Of a stretch of 64,000 nucleotides of DNA, positions 42,025-51,700 are shown in pieces (the stretch's first letter is position 1; each line of letters opens with the position of its first letter). Location: assembly GCA_905208975.1 (NCBI GenBank), contig CAJLRE010000001.1, positions 1 to 64,000 on the forward strand, written 5' to 3'. The position numbers and the translations under genes are program-made. The notes below the pieces were generated by a model. It saw only the letters and a program-made list of their open reading frames with translations, searched no databases and was not told where the DNA came from. Origin of the DNA: an uncultured Collinsella sp. (GTDB lineage Bacteria > Actinomycetota > Coriobacteriia > Coriobacteriales > Coriobacteriaceae).

Positions 42025-43047
42025 CTACACCGTGAGGAACATCATCACGATGATCATGGCAAAGCCGATAAGGTCGGTCGGCAAAAACACCGTGCCCAGC
42101 ATAACGGCGCTGGTGATGGTCGCCGAAACCGGCTCCACAGTTCCGATGAGGCTCGCACGCACCGAGCCGATGTCCTTAACGCCCTGCATATAGAGCATGT
42201 AAGCAAAAAACGAGCCGATAACCACGAATACCGCGAGCGCCTCGACGCCGGCAGCGTCGAGTGCCGGCATATGCGCCCAAGGCTGCACGAAGACGCACGA
42301 GACCACGCCCGCCGTGAGCATTGCCGAGCCCGTGACGATGGGGCTGCCGTATTCGGGCAGGATCTTGGCGGGAATCACCGCCATACACGTGGCGCTGACC
42401 GCACACATAAGGCCTGCGACCAGGCCAAGCGGCGATATGCTCAGACTGGTAGGGTCGCCGCCGGTAGCGATTAAAAAGGTGCCGCCCAGGGCCAACCCAA
42501 TGCCAACGGCCTCACGCACGCGAGGCATGCGATGGTCGATCACGCAGGTGTAGCCCATAATGATGACCAGTTGCAGGCATTGGAGCACCGTCGCGGTTCC
42601 GGCATTGGTCAGGCGCACGGCCGAAAGATAACAAAACTGGTTGAACAGCAGACCAAAGGCGGTAAAGAGCAGCAGCTGCTTGCGATCGGCGGGTGTGGTC
42701 CAGAGCTTAATCAGGCGCTCGCGGTCGCGCGTAACAACCACGGCCATAAAGAGTAGACCGGCGAGAATCTGACGCACGCTCATAAGCCACAAGGTGTCGA
42801 CGTGGTAGGTATCGAACAGAAAGCTCGCGCTGGTGCCCGAGAAGCCCCAAAACGAACCGCCCACCAGCGTAGCCAAGACGCCCGTGATCATCTTGCGCGT
42901 CGAAGCGCTGTTCAGGCGCTCGCGCCAAGCGCGGCGGGTGCTACGGCTGAGCTCATCGGTGCCCTCGGGCACATCAATGTTCGATATATCGGTCATCGGC
43001 ACCGAAGCCCCTGCGCCTTCGACCTGCTCGACACGCTCTTTGCTCAT
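42025..43047 (-). CDS. EamA/DMT family transporter
   Basis: A 340-aa membrane protein with about ten helices in two EamA repeats (GVLATLVGGSFWGFSGTSASFLF and PLGLVAGLMCAVSATCMAVIPAKIL). It has a 60-residue hydrophilic N-terminus. DMT exporters move metabolites or amino acids; the substrate cannot be told. ATG 43047 is preceded by GAGGGAAT. The gene stands alone. Confidence 0.88.
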   Translation of the reverse strand: MSKERVEQVEGAGASVPMTDISNIDVPEGTDELSRSTRRAWRERLNSASTRKMITGVLATLVGGSFWGFSGTSASFLFDTYHVDTLWLMSVRQILAGLLFMAVVVTRDRERLIKLWTTPADRKQLLLFTAFGLLFNQFCYLSAVRLTNAGTATVLQCLQLVIIMGYTCVIDHRMPRVREAVGIGLALGGTFLIATGGDPTSLSISPLGLVAGLMCAVSATCMAVIPAKILPEYGSPIVTGSAMLTAGVVSCVFVQPWAHMPALDAAGVEALAVFVVIGSFFAYMLYMQGVKDIGSVRASLIGTVEPVSATITSAVMLGTVFLPTDLIGFAMIIVMMFLTV

Positions 43048-43277
43048 TCCATTCCCTCGAAGCAGCCTGGAAACAATTCGGCTTACCTTACCACGGCGAA
43101 GGCACCAGCTGGAGGCTTGTCCGCTTATCGGTAGGACAATTCCGCAGACGTCTTTCCATAGCTCGATACCGCAATGGCCTTGCATTATGCGACAGTCAAA
43201 TCGCGGCAGCAGGCTCTTTTGAAATGGATATGACAAAGCCCCCGAATTCCACAATGTAAGCGATTTTTAAAAATGTT

Positions 43278-43306
43278 CTTGCCACCGAGTTCAGGCTCCG
43301 TTATAT
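43278..43306 (+). promoter_or_regulatory. promoter of tRNA-Val
   Basis: -35 TTGCCA (43278-43283), a 17-bp spacer and -10 TATATT (43301-43306), ending about 30 bp before the mature tRNA. Confidence 0.75.
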
Positions 43307-43336
43307 TATCCCTTGCGCGCTTGCGCACCCTTGATC

Positions 43337-43411
43337 GGGCGTTTAGCTCAGGGGGAGAGCGCTTCCCTGACACGGAAGAGGTCAGAAGTTCAAATCTTCT
43401 AACGCCCACCA
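43337..43411 (+). tRNA. tRNA-Val(GAC)
   Basis: The acceptor GGGCGTT/AACGCCC is perfect. The anticodon stem CTTCC/GGAAG holds loop CTGACAC with anticodon GAC, and the T-loop is TTCAAAT. CCA is encoded (43409-43411). Unlike the Arg, Leu and Phe loci, no repeat element is attached. Confidence 0.97.
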
Positions 43412-43419
43412 AATGTTCG

Positions 43420-43458
43420 CAGCTCAGAGGCTATGTCCTCTGGGCTGTTTTGTTTTTT
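43420..43458 (+). terminator. terminator of tRNA-Val
   Basis: The hairpin CAGCTCAGAGG...CCTCTGGGCTG is followed by TTTTGTTTTTT. The remainder up to 43,746 shows no gene or clear signal. Confidence 0.85.
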
Positions 43459-43746
43459 GTCGCTAAATCCGCTGGCAGTTCCAACCGTCATCGCAACGTA
43501 ACAACAATTCACCTGACGAATGGCAGCCAAATATATTCAATACCCCAACATCAACAATAGCCAGGCACAAAACTGCGCCGCAAGCTGCTCCAACCGCCCA
43601 ACTGGTCAAAAGCCGACCATCTACTTGCCAATTTATCTAACGGCGTAACCAAGCAGTCCGCGCCGCAACTTCTCAACAAAACGCCGCGATGTCTGCGCCC
43701 TGCGGTATCCTTGAGCCACTCGCACCTGCAGCACCAAGGAGCCGCC

Positions 43747-44433
43747 ATGCGCACCGAGCTCGATGTCCCCTTTTCGCACAAAGAAGAAGCCAAAGCGCTG
43801 GGCGCCAAATGGGACCGGACCAAGAAGATCTGGTATGTACCCAGCGGCGTCAACCCCGAGCCCTTTGCCGAGTGGCTGCCCGGTGTTGACCGATCCGACC
43901 CCTCAGCGCCGTATATATATCTAGTACTGGGCAAGCGCGAGTGCTGGAAGTGTCACAAAGAGACCTCGGTCGCGGCCTTCGGCATTCCCTATCGAACCGA
44001 TAACGACGAGAGCATCGCCATCGCGCACGCGCCCAACGAAGCCGGGCACATTGCCATCGACACGGCCAACGCCAACGCACTCGCCATCGTGCCCGCTCTT
44101 GGCTGCGTGCCGGGCGAGATCCGCGACTACCTTCATAAGCGCTGCGGCTACAAGCCCGTAGGCGCGCGAGCCTCCAAAGCCCCGTCGCTCGGCAACACGT
44201 GCACCATTTGCGACGCGCTGCAAGGCAGCCGCTATCTGTTCGAGGAGCCCTCGTCCCCGTTTGCCCTCACTGCCATCAACAAGCTGCCGGCACTGGAGTT
44301 TGTACGCGTCGAAGTTGCCGGCGTCTTTGGCGTCCCGGCCACGCGCACCGACTTTGACCAGGCGCTCTTTACCTGGGCACGCGACCATCACGCCAAGTTC
44401 CACAAGCAGCTCGGTGAGGGGATTTATTTATAG
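43747..44433 (+). CDS. DUF5710 domain protein
   Basis: A 228-aa protein. Residues about 7-45 (PFSHKEEAKALGAKWDRTKKIWYVPSGVNPEPF) match the DUF5710 module often found next to DNA-processing domains. A central CWKCHKE and CTICDAL could form a zinc site. No catalytic motif is seen. ATG 43747 follows AAGGAGCCGCC. The gene stands at the start of an accessory stretch and its function is unknown. Confidence 0.75.
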   Translation: MRTELDVPFSHKEEAKALGAKWDRTKKIWYVPSGVNPEPFAEWLPGVDRSDPSAPYIYLVLGKRECWKCHKETSVAAFGIPYRTDNDESIAIAHAPNEAGHIAIDTANANALAIVPALGCVPGEIRDYLHKRCGYKPVGARASKAPSLGNTCTICDALQGSRYLFEEPSSPFALTAINKLPALEFVRVEVAGVFGVPATRTDFDQALFTWARDHHAKFHKQLGEGIYL

Positions 44434-44471
44434 GGACAGAGATGCCTTCACAGCCAGCTCCTCCGCATCAC

Positions 44472-44756
44472 CTATCCCTCGTCGCCGGCGTCGTACACGA
44501 TATCGAGGCCACAAACAGGGCATTTCTCCTGATACACCGGCATATGAACGCCTGTCCGTTTTCTCACTTCGTCGCTAAGTCTGTCGCACGCATCGATGAA
44601 CCGAATGTCGAGGCACGGTATTTGCGAGCCGCAGCAAGGACAGGCGACGACAAACGACCCGCAATCAACTTCTACGCTCGGAAACATTTTGTTGTCTATA
44701 AGGGCGCACGGCAGTTTTCCGTACTTCCCCATCGCAATATCGCCTCGCCAGCTCAC
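44472..44756 (-). CDS. small zinc-ribbon protein
   Basis: A 94-aa protein with two CxxC pairs: ACPCCGSQIPC near residue 39 and EKCPVCGLDIVYD near residue 80. Together they could form a zinc ribbon. The start GTG 44756 is chosen because AGAGGGGAG lies 7 bp upstream. ATGs further upstream lack an SD. It lies just downstream of the HNH nuclease gene on the same strand (gap about 120 bp). I do not recognise a family. Confidence 0.6.
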   Translation of the reverse strand: MSWRGDIAMGKYGKLPCALIDNKMFPSVEVDCGSFVVACPCCGSQIPCLDIRFIDACDRLSDEVRKRTGVHMPVYQEKCPVCGLDIVYDAGDEG

Positions 44757-44878
44757 GTTCGCTCCCCTCTCGCTATACAAATCAGGAAGAGCATGCACCG
44801 GCAGGCGTGTGCGAGATTGCATCGCCACGCGATCCGATCAAACAACACGATCGTCAAAGAATGCCAAAGCCAAATACG

Positions 44879-45961
44879 CTAATACGGCAAAAGCCCCGCC
44901 TTTTCACGCTTCTTTTCCGAGCGATCGAACTCAATGCGATGGGCCTCAAGAAACACCGTGTTGGGTCGCCACTGACGCTCATTCGGCTGCCTTAGCGTCG
45001 CACCCGCAAAGGAAGCGTAGTCGGTCTTATCCAGCAGGTACGATCCGCACAGCCGATATTCGCCGCAAATGGGCTCAAACGAAATCAGGTGAGCATCAAA
45101 TAGGGAATGAAGGTCGCGCCGAAGCAAAATGCCGTTGCTGGCAACCTGCGATTTGGGTCCCGAGTAATTCTCGATATGTGCAGCCTCCAGAGCTTCGCTG
45201 ACGCCGCAGTCCGACACCGCGCAACGGCCGTCATAGGCGGCAACGAGCTGCTTGCGGAACCATTGCTGCCCCAATCGCTCGCGCCTCAACGCATAGTGGA
45301 CCTTTTCGTCGTCGGTCGCACCCTGTCCGGCAAACTCAATATCGACGGGCATGTGCTTCAGATAACTCATATCGGACGCAAAACGAGGGTCCGGTCCGCC
45401 TTTATGAACAGGACCGTGCAGAACAAACCATCCGTTTTCGGGCTCGAACCGCTCAACAAACGCAAGGCCGAGCACCTTATAGCCCACCTCGGTTGCAAAT
45501 ATGACTCCGACCGGAACGCCACATTCCATGCAGTTGAGCATTTTACGGTTGTAATTCTGGTCTCGAAAACCAACGGTACCCGGCGCTTGAACCGAGTACT
45601 TAATGACCCACGTACCATCGTCCAAATAGAGCGGAGGCACATCGGTGTAGAAGCTCTTTTTAGAGTTATGGACCGAAAGTGCAAAGATCTTATTGGGATC
45701 TTGCTTCACCCGATCCTGGCCCGGCCAGAAGATCCCTGAATCCCGCGTTACGGGAAAGAAGTCCGAGCCAATTCTCAAACGATACTGATACTGAGGGCTA
45801 TCTTCCTTGGTGTGGTGCAGAAGGCTGGTCCAAACGCCGCCGCGCTGTTCCTCACCCAGAAACCACTCCCATGCCTCAACGTATTCGGAAGGCACGAGAC
45901 TGCAGGCGCGGTCATAGCTTGGTCCATCCATCAACGGAACAGCAAGGTCAATGTCGTTCAT
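44879..45961 (-). CDS. HNH endonuclease, possibly a modification-dependent (type IV) restriction enzyme
   Basis: A 360-aa protein. The C-terminal third holds an HNH_2-type nuclease: YDGRCAVSDCGVSEALEAAHIENYSG, then NGILLRRDLHSLFDAHLISF. The conserved AAH, N and H of the beta-beta-alpha metal fold are present. The N-terminal 200 residues are beta-rich with Trp and Tyr (GTWVIKYSVQAPGTVGFRDQ) and could be a base-recognition domain like the SRA-type modules found before HNH in type IV enzymes. That is inference. No methyltransferase is nearby, which fits a stand-alone modification-dependent nuclease. ATG 45961 is preferred to the GTG at 45970. Confidence 0.75.
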   Translation of the reverse strand: MNDIDLAVPLMDGPSYDRACSLVPSEYVEAWEWFLGEEQRGGVWTSLLHHTKEDSPQYQYRLRIGSDFFPVTRDSGIFWPGQDRVKQDPNKIFALSVHNSKKSFYTDVPPLYLDDGTWVIKYSVQAPGTVGFRDQNYNRKMLNCMECGVPVGVIFATEVGYKVLGLAFVERFEPENGWFVLHGPVHKGGPDPRFASDMSYLKHMPVDIEFAGQGATDDEKVHYALRRERLGQQWFRKQLVAAYDGRCAVSDCGVSEALEAAHIENYSGPKSQVASNGILLRRDLHSLFDAHLISFEPICGEYRLCGSYLLDKTDYASFAGATLRQPNERQWRPNTVFLEAHRIEFDRSEKKREKAGLLPY

Positions 45962-46176
45962 CGCCAGCACCTACAACCATACGAACGCGAGTCATGCCCC
46001 TCAATAATATGACCGAGAGTCAATTATTACGAGATCTCATTCCGCGATCGGCACATCGTTGATGCTCTCGGTTTGCCGCTGGCGCGCTTGTACCCCGCTA
46101 CCCCACTTCCCTGTATACTGATGTAGCACGTGTTTCATCCGGGCTTGTTGGACCGGGTCGTTCATGGGAGGGCCTT

Positions 46177-46668
46177 ATGGCTGCTTCGAATCCGCCTAAG
46201 GGGAGCGTTTCTTCTTCGTCCATCAAGCCGGTTACGCGCAAGGCCGTGCGTTGCCAGCGCGAGGTCGCTTGGCTTGTCACGCAGGCGGCGGGCAGGCTTG
46301 TGGCGACCACTCAGGACGTCAATGCGCCTACGCCGAGCTTTGTGTTAGCGGCGGCGCTGGATTTTGTGCGCCAATTGGAGCTTGCCGCACAGGATGCCAG
46401 CGGCCACCTCGACTACCAGAATGTTATGGCGCCCGACCTGCAAACGTTCTGCCACATGGCCAAGTTGCCCGCCGCACCCAATGCACTTTCGGACGCAGGC
46501 TACATGTTTACGCTCTCGGGCGCGAAGCTCATCCGCGACATCTATGCATACTGCAGTGAGCTCGCCGAGCGTCACGTCTTTGGCACGGCTGAAGTCAAAC
46601 CGGGAAATGTCATCAAGCTGGTTCTTAGGCTGTTCTTGATGGACGGGTTCGGGGCCATGCCGGCGTAA
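46177..46668 (+). CDS. hypothetical protein, 163 aa
   Basis: I do not recognise this protein. It is mostly helical, with no signal or membrane segment, and starts MAASNPPKGSVSSSSIKPV. GGGAGGG precedes the ATG at good spacing. A possible -10 TATACT (46114-46119) lies upstream with a distant TTGTAC. It is convergent with the AlbA-type gene. Confidence 0.6.
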   Translation: MAASNPPKGSVSSSSIKPVTRKAVRCQREVAWLVTQAAGRLVATTQDVNAPTPSFVLAAALDFVRQLELAAQDASGHLDYQNVMAPDLQTFCHMAKLPAAPNALSDAGYMFTLSGAKLIRDIYAYCSELAERHVFGTAEVKPGNVIKLVLRLFLMDGFGAMPA

Positions 46669-46768
46669 GCCGAGTCTTTAGCACCACCGTCGACTGAGCA
46701 ACAACCGCTTTACCTTAGTGGGCGCCAATTGAGGGTCGATTATTGGGTCGCCTCGTCCACTAACGCAT

Positions 46769-48235
46769 TTATTCCACGCGCCCTGACAGTCGATACTTGC
46801 GGTTGCGGCTCGTCGCCGGCGCCGTGGGCTCAAGCTCGCCTTGAGCAATGAGTGCATTGACGCGCGACCTAACCTGGGAAATTGTAAGCCCCGTGCGTTC
46901 TGCCAGCTCACGCGTCCCCAGCTCGCCGTAGTGTTTGAGTGCCGTCACAATTATGCCCCCGCCATGATCGACCGGCTCGATCTTTGAACGGTAAAGTACG
47001 ACCTTGAACCGATCGAACCCCGGGCAGAACAGGGGCTCGGCCAGACCATGCGCGCGCATGGCATCGATCATCATCGGGATGCCCGAGCCATTGCCCTCAG
47101 CCGGCGAACCTGCGCCATCCGGCAGCGGGACAATCGACATGAGTTTCACGAGCGTCGCGTTACGGCATCGGGAGCTGCCGTCAAACAAGTTCTCGCGAGT
47201 CTTCCCTCCATAAAGGCCGCCGGGATTCGTCACCTCGATACGGTCGTCAAAAACGTCGACGGTGATCGATTGCCCACAGAACCGATCCCCGTATTCCCTG
47301 TGGATAACCGCGTTGGCGACTGCCTCGCGCAGGACCTCCTCGGGAATCTCCAGCGAGTCGATACGCGAGATGCCTTGGACGGTCGAGGTGCGGCGCAGGT
47401 TTTTGGCGACAGCCGCGACAGTATCCGAAATCATCTCGCCCAGGGTGCCCTCGCAGACTGTGCGGTCCATAAATCTTAGCGGTCCCGCAGCGCCCTTTTG
47501 AGTTCCCGCATGGACAGCCACATCAATGAAGAGCTTGGGATAGAACTGCTGAGGGTAAACGCCCGCGGCAAGGAGGCCGGCCTTGGTAACATTGCCCTGG
47601 AAGTCGAGGAGATTCAGGCGCTCCATCTTTGTCTTCTTGTCCGTCGCACCACGCATCGCTCGAGGCGTCAACGAATAGGCGCGTTCTATCGTGCGGTCGA
47701 CCAGCGACTCGTCGAGATCGCCCACACTCGTGCCGGGCACCGCATCGCGATCGCTAGGACTCGTCCGTTCGTATGACGACAGTGCCAAAACCTCGGTCGA
47801 CGAAAGGGGCACGTCTTTGTCATCGACGCGCTTGTAGCTGCCACCTTGAGCGCCCCGCTCTATGACATAGCAAGGCTTGCTCGACGGGTCGAGCTCCTCA
47901 ATCGTGATGACCAGAACCACGGTGCCCTGGAGCTCCACGCGCTCAATGGTGTATTTGGGCGGATTGGCCAGCTTTCCACGACCGCCGGCATCGCCCATGC
48001 CCGCCACGAATTGGTTGAGCACTTTCTCGGTCTCAAAGTTTGTAACTGGGACAAAACCCGCGTGCTCGCTCACTCCGAGTACGATGATGCCGCCGGCGGT
48101 GTTTGCGAAAGCGCTGACCGTTTCCCATACGTCGCGGGAAAGTGTCGTGGCGCTCTCCTTGACCTCGACGTTAAGATCGTCCGAGCCCATGCGCCTTAAA
48201 GACTCGAGCAGACCGGTCAGTTCGTTTTCGTTCAT
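46769..48235 (-). CDS. AlbA_2 (Schlafen-like) domain regulator with GHKL-like ATPase and winged-helix domains
   Basis: A 488-aa protein of the putative ATP-dependent transcriptional regulator family. Residues about 1-130 are the AlbA_2 domain (LNVEVKESATTLSRDVWETVSAFANTAGGIIVLGVSE). Residues about 290-400 are the HATPase_c_4-type domain (EVLREAVANAVIHREYGDRF and VTNPGGLYGG). A C-terminal winged helix closes it (GELGTRELAERTGLTISQVRSRVNALIAQGEL). The start is ATG 48235 with AAAGGA. Upstream are two clusters of TTATCTCTC repeats that may be its own operators. Targets are unknown. Members are often near mobile or defence genes. Confidence 0.85.
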   Translation of the reverse strand: MNENELTGLLESLRRMGSDDLNVEVKESATTLSRDVWETVSAFANTAGGIIVLGVSEHAGFVPVTNFETEKVLNQFVAGMGDAGGRGKLANPPKYTIERVELQGTVVLVITIEELDPSSKPCYVIERGAQGGSYKRVDDKDVPLSSTEVLALSSYERTSPSDRDAVPGTSVGDLDESLVDRTIERAYSLTPRAMRGATDKKTKMERLNLLDFQGNVTKAGLLAAGVYPQQFYPKLFIDVAVHAGTQKGAAGPLRFMDRTVCEGTLGEMISDTVAAVAKNLRRTSTVQGISRIDSLEIPEEVLREAVANAVIHREYGDRFCGQSITVDVFDDRIEVTNPGGLYGGKTRENLFDGSSRCRNATLVKLMSIVPLPDGAGSPAEGNGSGIPMMIDAMRAHGLAEPLFCPGFDRFKVVLYRSKIEPVDHGGGIIVTALKHYGELGTRELAERTGLTISQVRSRVNALIAQGELEPTAPATSRNRKYRLSGRVE

Positions 48236-48296
48236 CTGCACGTCCTTTCGCTCGGTTCTGCGAAGAATGCCGCGGATAGATTTCCCTCGTCTCTCA

Positions 48297-48369
48297 GTTA
48301 TCTCTCGTAATTATCTCTCATCTTTCTGTTATCTCTCATATTAGAGATGAGTGAGAGATGAAAGATAAG
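48297..48369. repeat. TTATCTCTC repeat cluster A upstream of the AlbA_2 gene
   Basis: The motif TTATCTCTC occurs three times (starts 48298, 48311 and 48329). Then TATTAGAGATGAGTGAGAGA gives inverted versions (AGAGATGAG). Cluster B at 48462-48529 repeats this whole arrangement with about 85-90% identity. Confidence 0.75.
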
Positions 48370-48461
48370 ATGTCTGTCATCTGTTTCATTTAAACATGTT
48401 GTTGCTGGTAAAACAATCTATATTGAGACAATACCATGGTTGCCCGTCTCTTTGCAGCATT

Positions 48462-48529
48462 GTTATCTCTCATATTTATCTCTCATCTATCTGTTATCTC
48501 TCGTATTAGAGACGAATGAGATATGAGAG
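48462..48529. repeat. TTATCTCTC repeat cluster B
   Basis: A second copy of the arrangement in cluster A: three direct TTATCTCTC-type motifs, then TATTAGAGACGA and inverted GAGATATGAGAG. The spacing from cluster A is 165 bp. Both lie between the AlbA_2 gene and the divergent M16C gene. Confidence 0.75.
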
Positions 48530-48545
48530 TTGTGCGGGCGGCGGA

Positions 48546-48690
48546 TGAGCGTGGATTATGAACGGTCGGATATCGAGCGTGGATATTTGGACGGTTTTTG
48601 GGCTTTTGGCGGCCGATTTCGTCCGAAAATCCACGCTCATGCGGCAGACGTCCGAATTTCCACGCTCGTGTGCCAGAAAATCCACGCTCG
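48546..48690. repeat. CCACGCTC phased repeat cluster 1
   Basis: Plus-strand CCACGCTC starts at 48631, 48660 and 48682 (spacings 29 and 22). Inverted GAGCGTGG lies at 48547 and 48575. The inner pair folds into a 19-bp imperfect stem with a loop around 48,595-48,620. A promoter for the M16C gene (TTGGTC 48700-48705, 16-bp spacer, TATACT 48722-48727) abuts it. Clusters 2 and 3 are at 52,725 and 54,177. Confidence 0.8.
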
Positions 48691-48779
48691 TGCGGCAGAT
48701 TGGTCGAAGGCCCCATATGGGTATACTCTCGGGGATTCGACTCGATTCGCCCCCGTTGGGGCGCCAAAGGAGACTGCAT

Positions 48780-51700
48780 ATGCCCACCACCTCAACCGAC
48801 CCGCGCGCCGCTGCCGCCGCGCTGCTAGTGCCCGGCACTACCTGCCACGGCTTTGCCGTCGAGCGCTGCGAGACCGTGCCCGAGCTCGACTCGGACGCCT
48901 ATGTGCTGCGCCACACCGCCTCGGGCGCTCGCCTGCTGTACCTGGCATGCGATGACGAGAACAAGGCCTTTGCCATTGGCTTTAAGACGCCGCCGGCCGA
49001 TTCCACCGGCGTGTTCCATATTCTTGAGCACTCGGTACTGTGCGGGTCGGCCAAGTTTCCCGTCAAGGAGCCGTTTGTCGACCTGATCAAGAGCTCCATG
49101 CAGACGTTTCTCAACGCCATGACCTACCCCGACAAGACCATCTACCCCGTTGCCACCACCAACGAGCAGGACCTGTACAACCTGATGGACGTGTACCTGG
49201 ACGCGGTGTTCAACCCGGCCATCTATACCAAGCCCACCATTTTTGAGCAGGAGGGCTGGCACTACGAGCTGGACCTGCCGGAGAGCGCCGAGGGCGAAGG
49301 CGACAGCAGCTCCGCGAGCCTGTGCGAGGGCACGCTGCGCTATAACGGCGTGGTGTTCAACGAGATGAAGGGCGCGCTGTCCGACCCCATGAGCGTGCTG
49401 GACGATGCCGTCAACGCCGCGCTCTATCCCGACACCGCCTATGCGCACGAGAGCGGCGGCGACCCGCGCGCGATTCCCGCGCTCACCTACGAGCAGTTCC
49501 TGGACACGCACGCGCGTCACTACAATCCTTCCAACTCCTACATCACGCTCTACGGCGACCTGGACGTGGACCGCGCGCTGGCTTTTTTGGACGAGTGCTA
49601 TCTGTCGCAGCCGAGTGCCGCGAGCCGCCGCATGGACGCCGCCGTCGCCGCCGGCGAGGACCCGTCCACGCTGGCACCCAATCCGCTGGACGTGCAGGCG
49701 CCCGTGACCTGCGAGTATAAGCGCGTCGAGATGGCCACCACACCCGAGAACGCCCTGGTGGGCCTGGGCCTGGTGCTGGGCAGCGCGCTCGACCGCAAGC
49801 GCACGATCGCCGCGGATATCCTGTTTGAGGCACTGCTGGGCTCCAACGAAGCACCGGTTAAGAAGGCCATTCTGGCTGCCGGCCTGGGCGGCAACGTGGT
49901 GAGCTACACCGCGGCCGAGAGCCTGCAGCCCTACGAGCTCATCATGCTGCAAAACGCGCAGCCCGGCGTGGCGCGCGAACTGCGTCGCGTGTTCCAGGAC
50001 GCCTGCCGCGACCTGTGCGAGCACGGCGTTCCGCGCGAGCGCCTGGAGGCCATCATCAGCAGCAACGAATACGACCTGCGCCAGCGCGACTACGGCATCG
50101 CCGACGGCGTGGCCATTGCGTGCGACGCGCTGAGCACCTGGCTCTACGATGACGACGCCGCGACGCTGGCGCTCAAGTATGGCCCGGTGTACGAGGAGCT
50201 GCGCGGCGAGTTGGAAGGCAGCTACTTTGAGGACCTGCTGTGCGAGCTCGTGCTGGAGAACGACCACATGGCGCTGGTCGAGCTGGTGCCGGTGGATGCT
50301 GGTGCTGGCTCGGAGGGTGCCGAGGCCGCTGAGCTGGCAGCCAAGCGCGACGCCATGACCGATGCCGAGCTGGCCGACGTGGTCAAGCGCACGGCTGCGC
50401 TGCGTGCCGCGCAGGAGGCCGAGGACACGCCCGAGGACAAGGCCACGCTGCCGCGCCTGCGCGTGTCCGACATTGGCGAGGCGCGCCCCGAGCCGCCGCT
50501 GGTCGTAGACACGACCGCGCCCATCCCCTGCCTGCGCCACGGCATCCCCACCAACCGCCTGGCCTATGCCATGCAGTATTTCGACCTGCGATGCATCACG
50601 TTTGAGGACCTGCCCTACGTGACCCTGCTCTGCCGTCTACTCAAGCAGCTGCCCACACGCGAGCATTCGGCCGAGGAACTCGACAACCTGCTCGCCGGCA
50701 AGCTGGGCTTTTTGAGCTTTACGACCGAGGTCATGACGCAGCCCGACGTGGACGGCGTGCGCCCCTATCTGCTGGTGAGCGCCGGCGCCCTGTCCGAGAA
50801 GATCGACGCGCTGGCGAGCCTGCCGCGCGAGGTGTGGTCGAGTACGCTGCTGCTCGATGCCGACGCCGACCGCGTGCGCGACGTGCTCACGCAGATTCGC
50901 ATTGGGCTTGAGCAGGGCTTTATCAACAACGGCCACTCGGCGGCGCTCGGTCGCGCGATGAGCTACAGCTCGCCTTCGGCCGTGGTGCGCGAGCAGCTCT
51001 CGGGCGTGGACTTCTACCTGTTCCTGCGCAATCTGCTCGAGCACTTTGACGAGCGACTGGACAATCTGCGCGCCAAGCTTGCCGAGCTGGCAGACCGCAT
51101 CTTTGTGGCCGACGGCTGCCTGGCGAGCTTTACCGGCAGCGATGAGGACTTCGATGCGTACTGGGACGCCGCGGGTAACCTGGGACTGGGCGCTGGCGAT
51201 GGCGCCGGCCGCGACGCGCTCGTGGTGCCGGCGCCGCGCGACCGCCACGAGGCTTTCGTGATCCCCAGCGACATCTGCTTTGCCGCGCGTGCGTGCGATC
51301 CGCGTCGCTTGGGGCTCGACGTGACAGGCACTTGGGCCGTGGCTGCCAACGCGCTCTCCTACGACTACCTGTGGAACGAGATCCGCGTGAAGGGCGGGGC
51401 GTACGGCTGCGGATTCCGCGCGGCAGGTGAGCGTCAGGCGGCGTTCTACACCTACCGCGACCCGGCGATCGATCCTTCGATTGAGCGCGTGGAGCGCGCG
51501 GGTGCATGGCTTGGCAGCTTTGAGCCCGACGAAGCCGCCTTTGAGGGCTTTATCGTGAGCTGCGTGAGCGGCATGGACGCGCCGGTGAAGCCGTACGCGC
51601 TCACCAAGCGCCGCAACACGACCTACCTGGCCGGGCTCGATCCGCATGCGCGCGAGGAGCGTCGCGCCCAGATGCTCGCCGCCACGCCCGGTGAGCTGCG

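Noticed and set aside
43185..43412. 75-aa frame antisense to tRNA-Val
   Set aside because: Contains translated tRNA; the tRNA gene explains the sequence.
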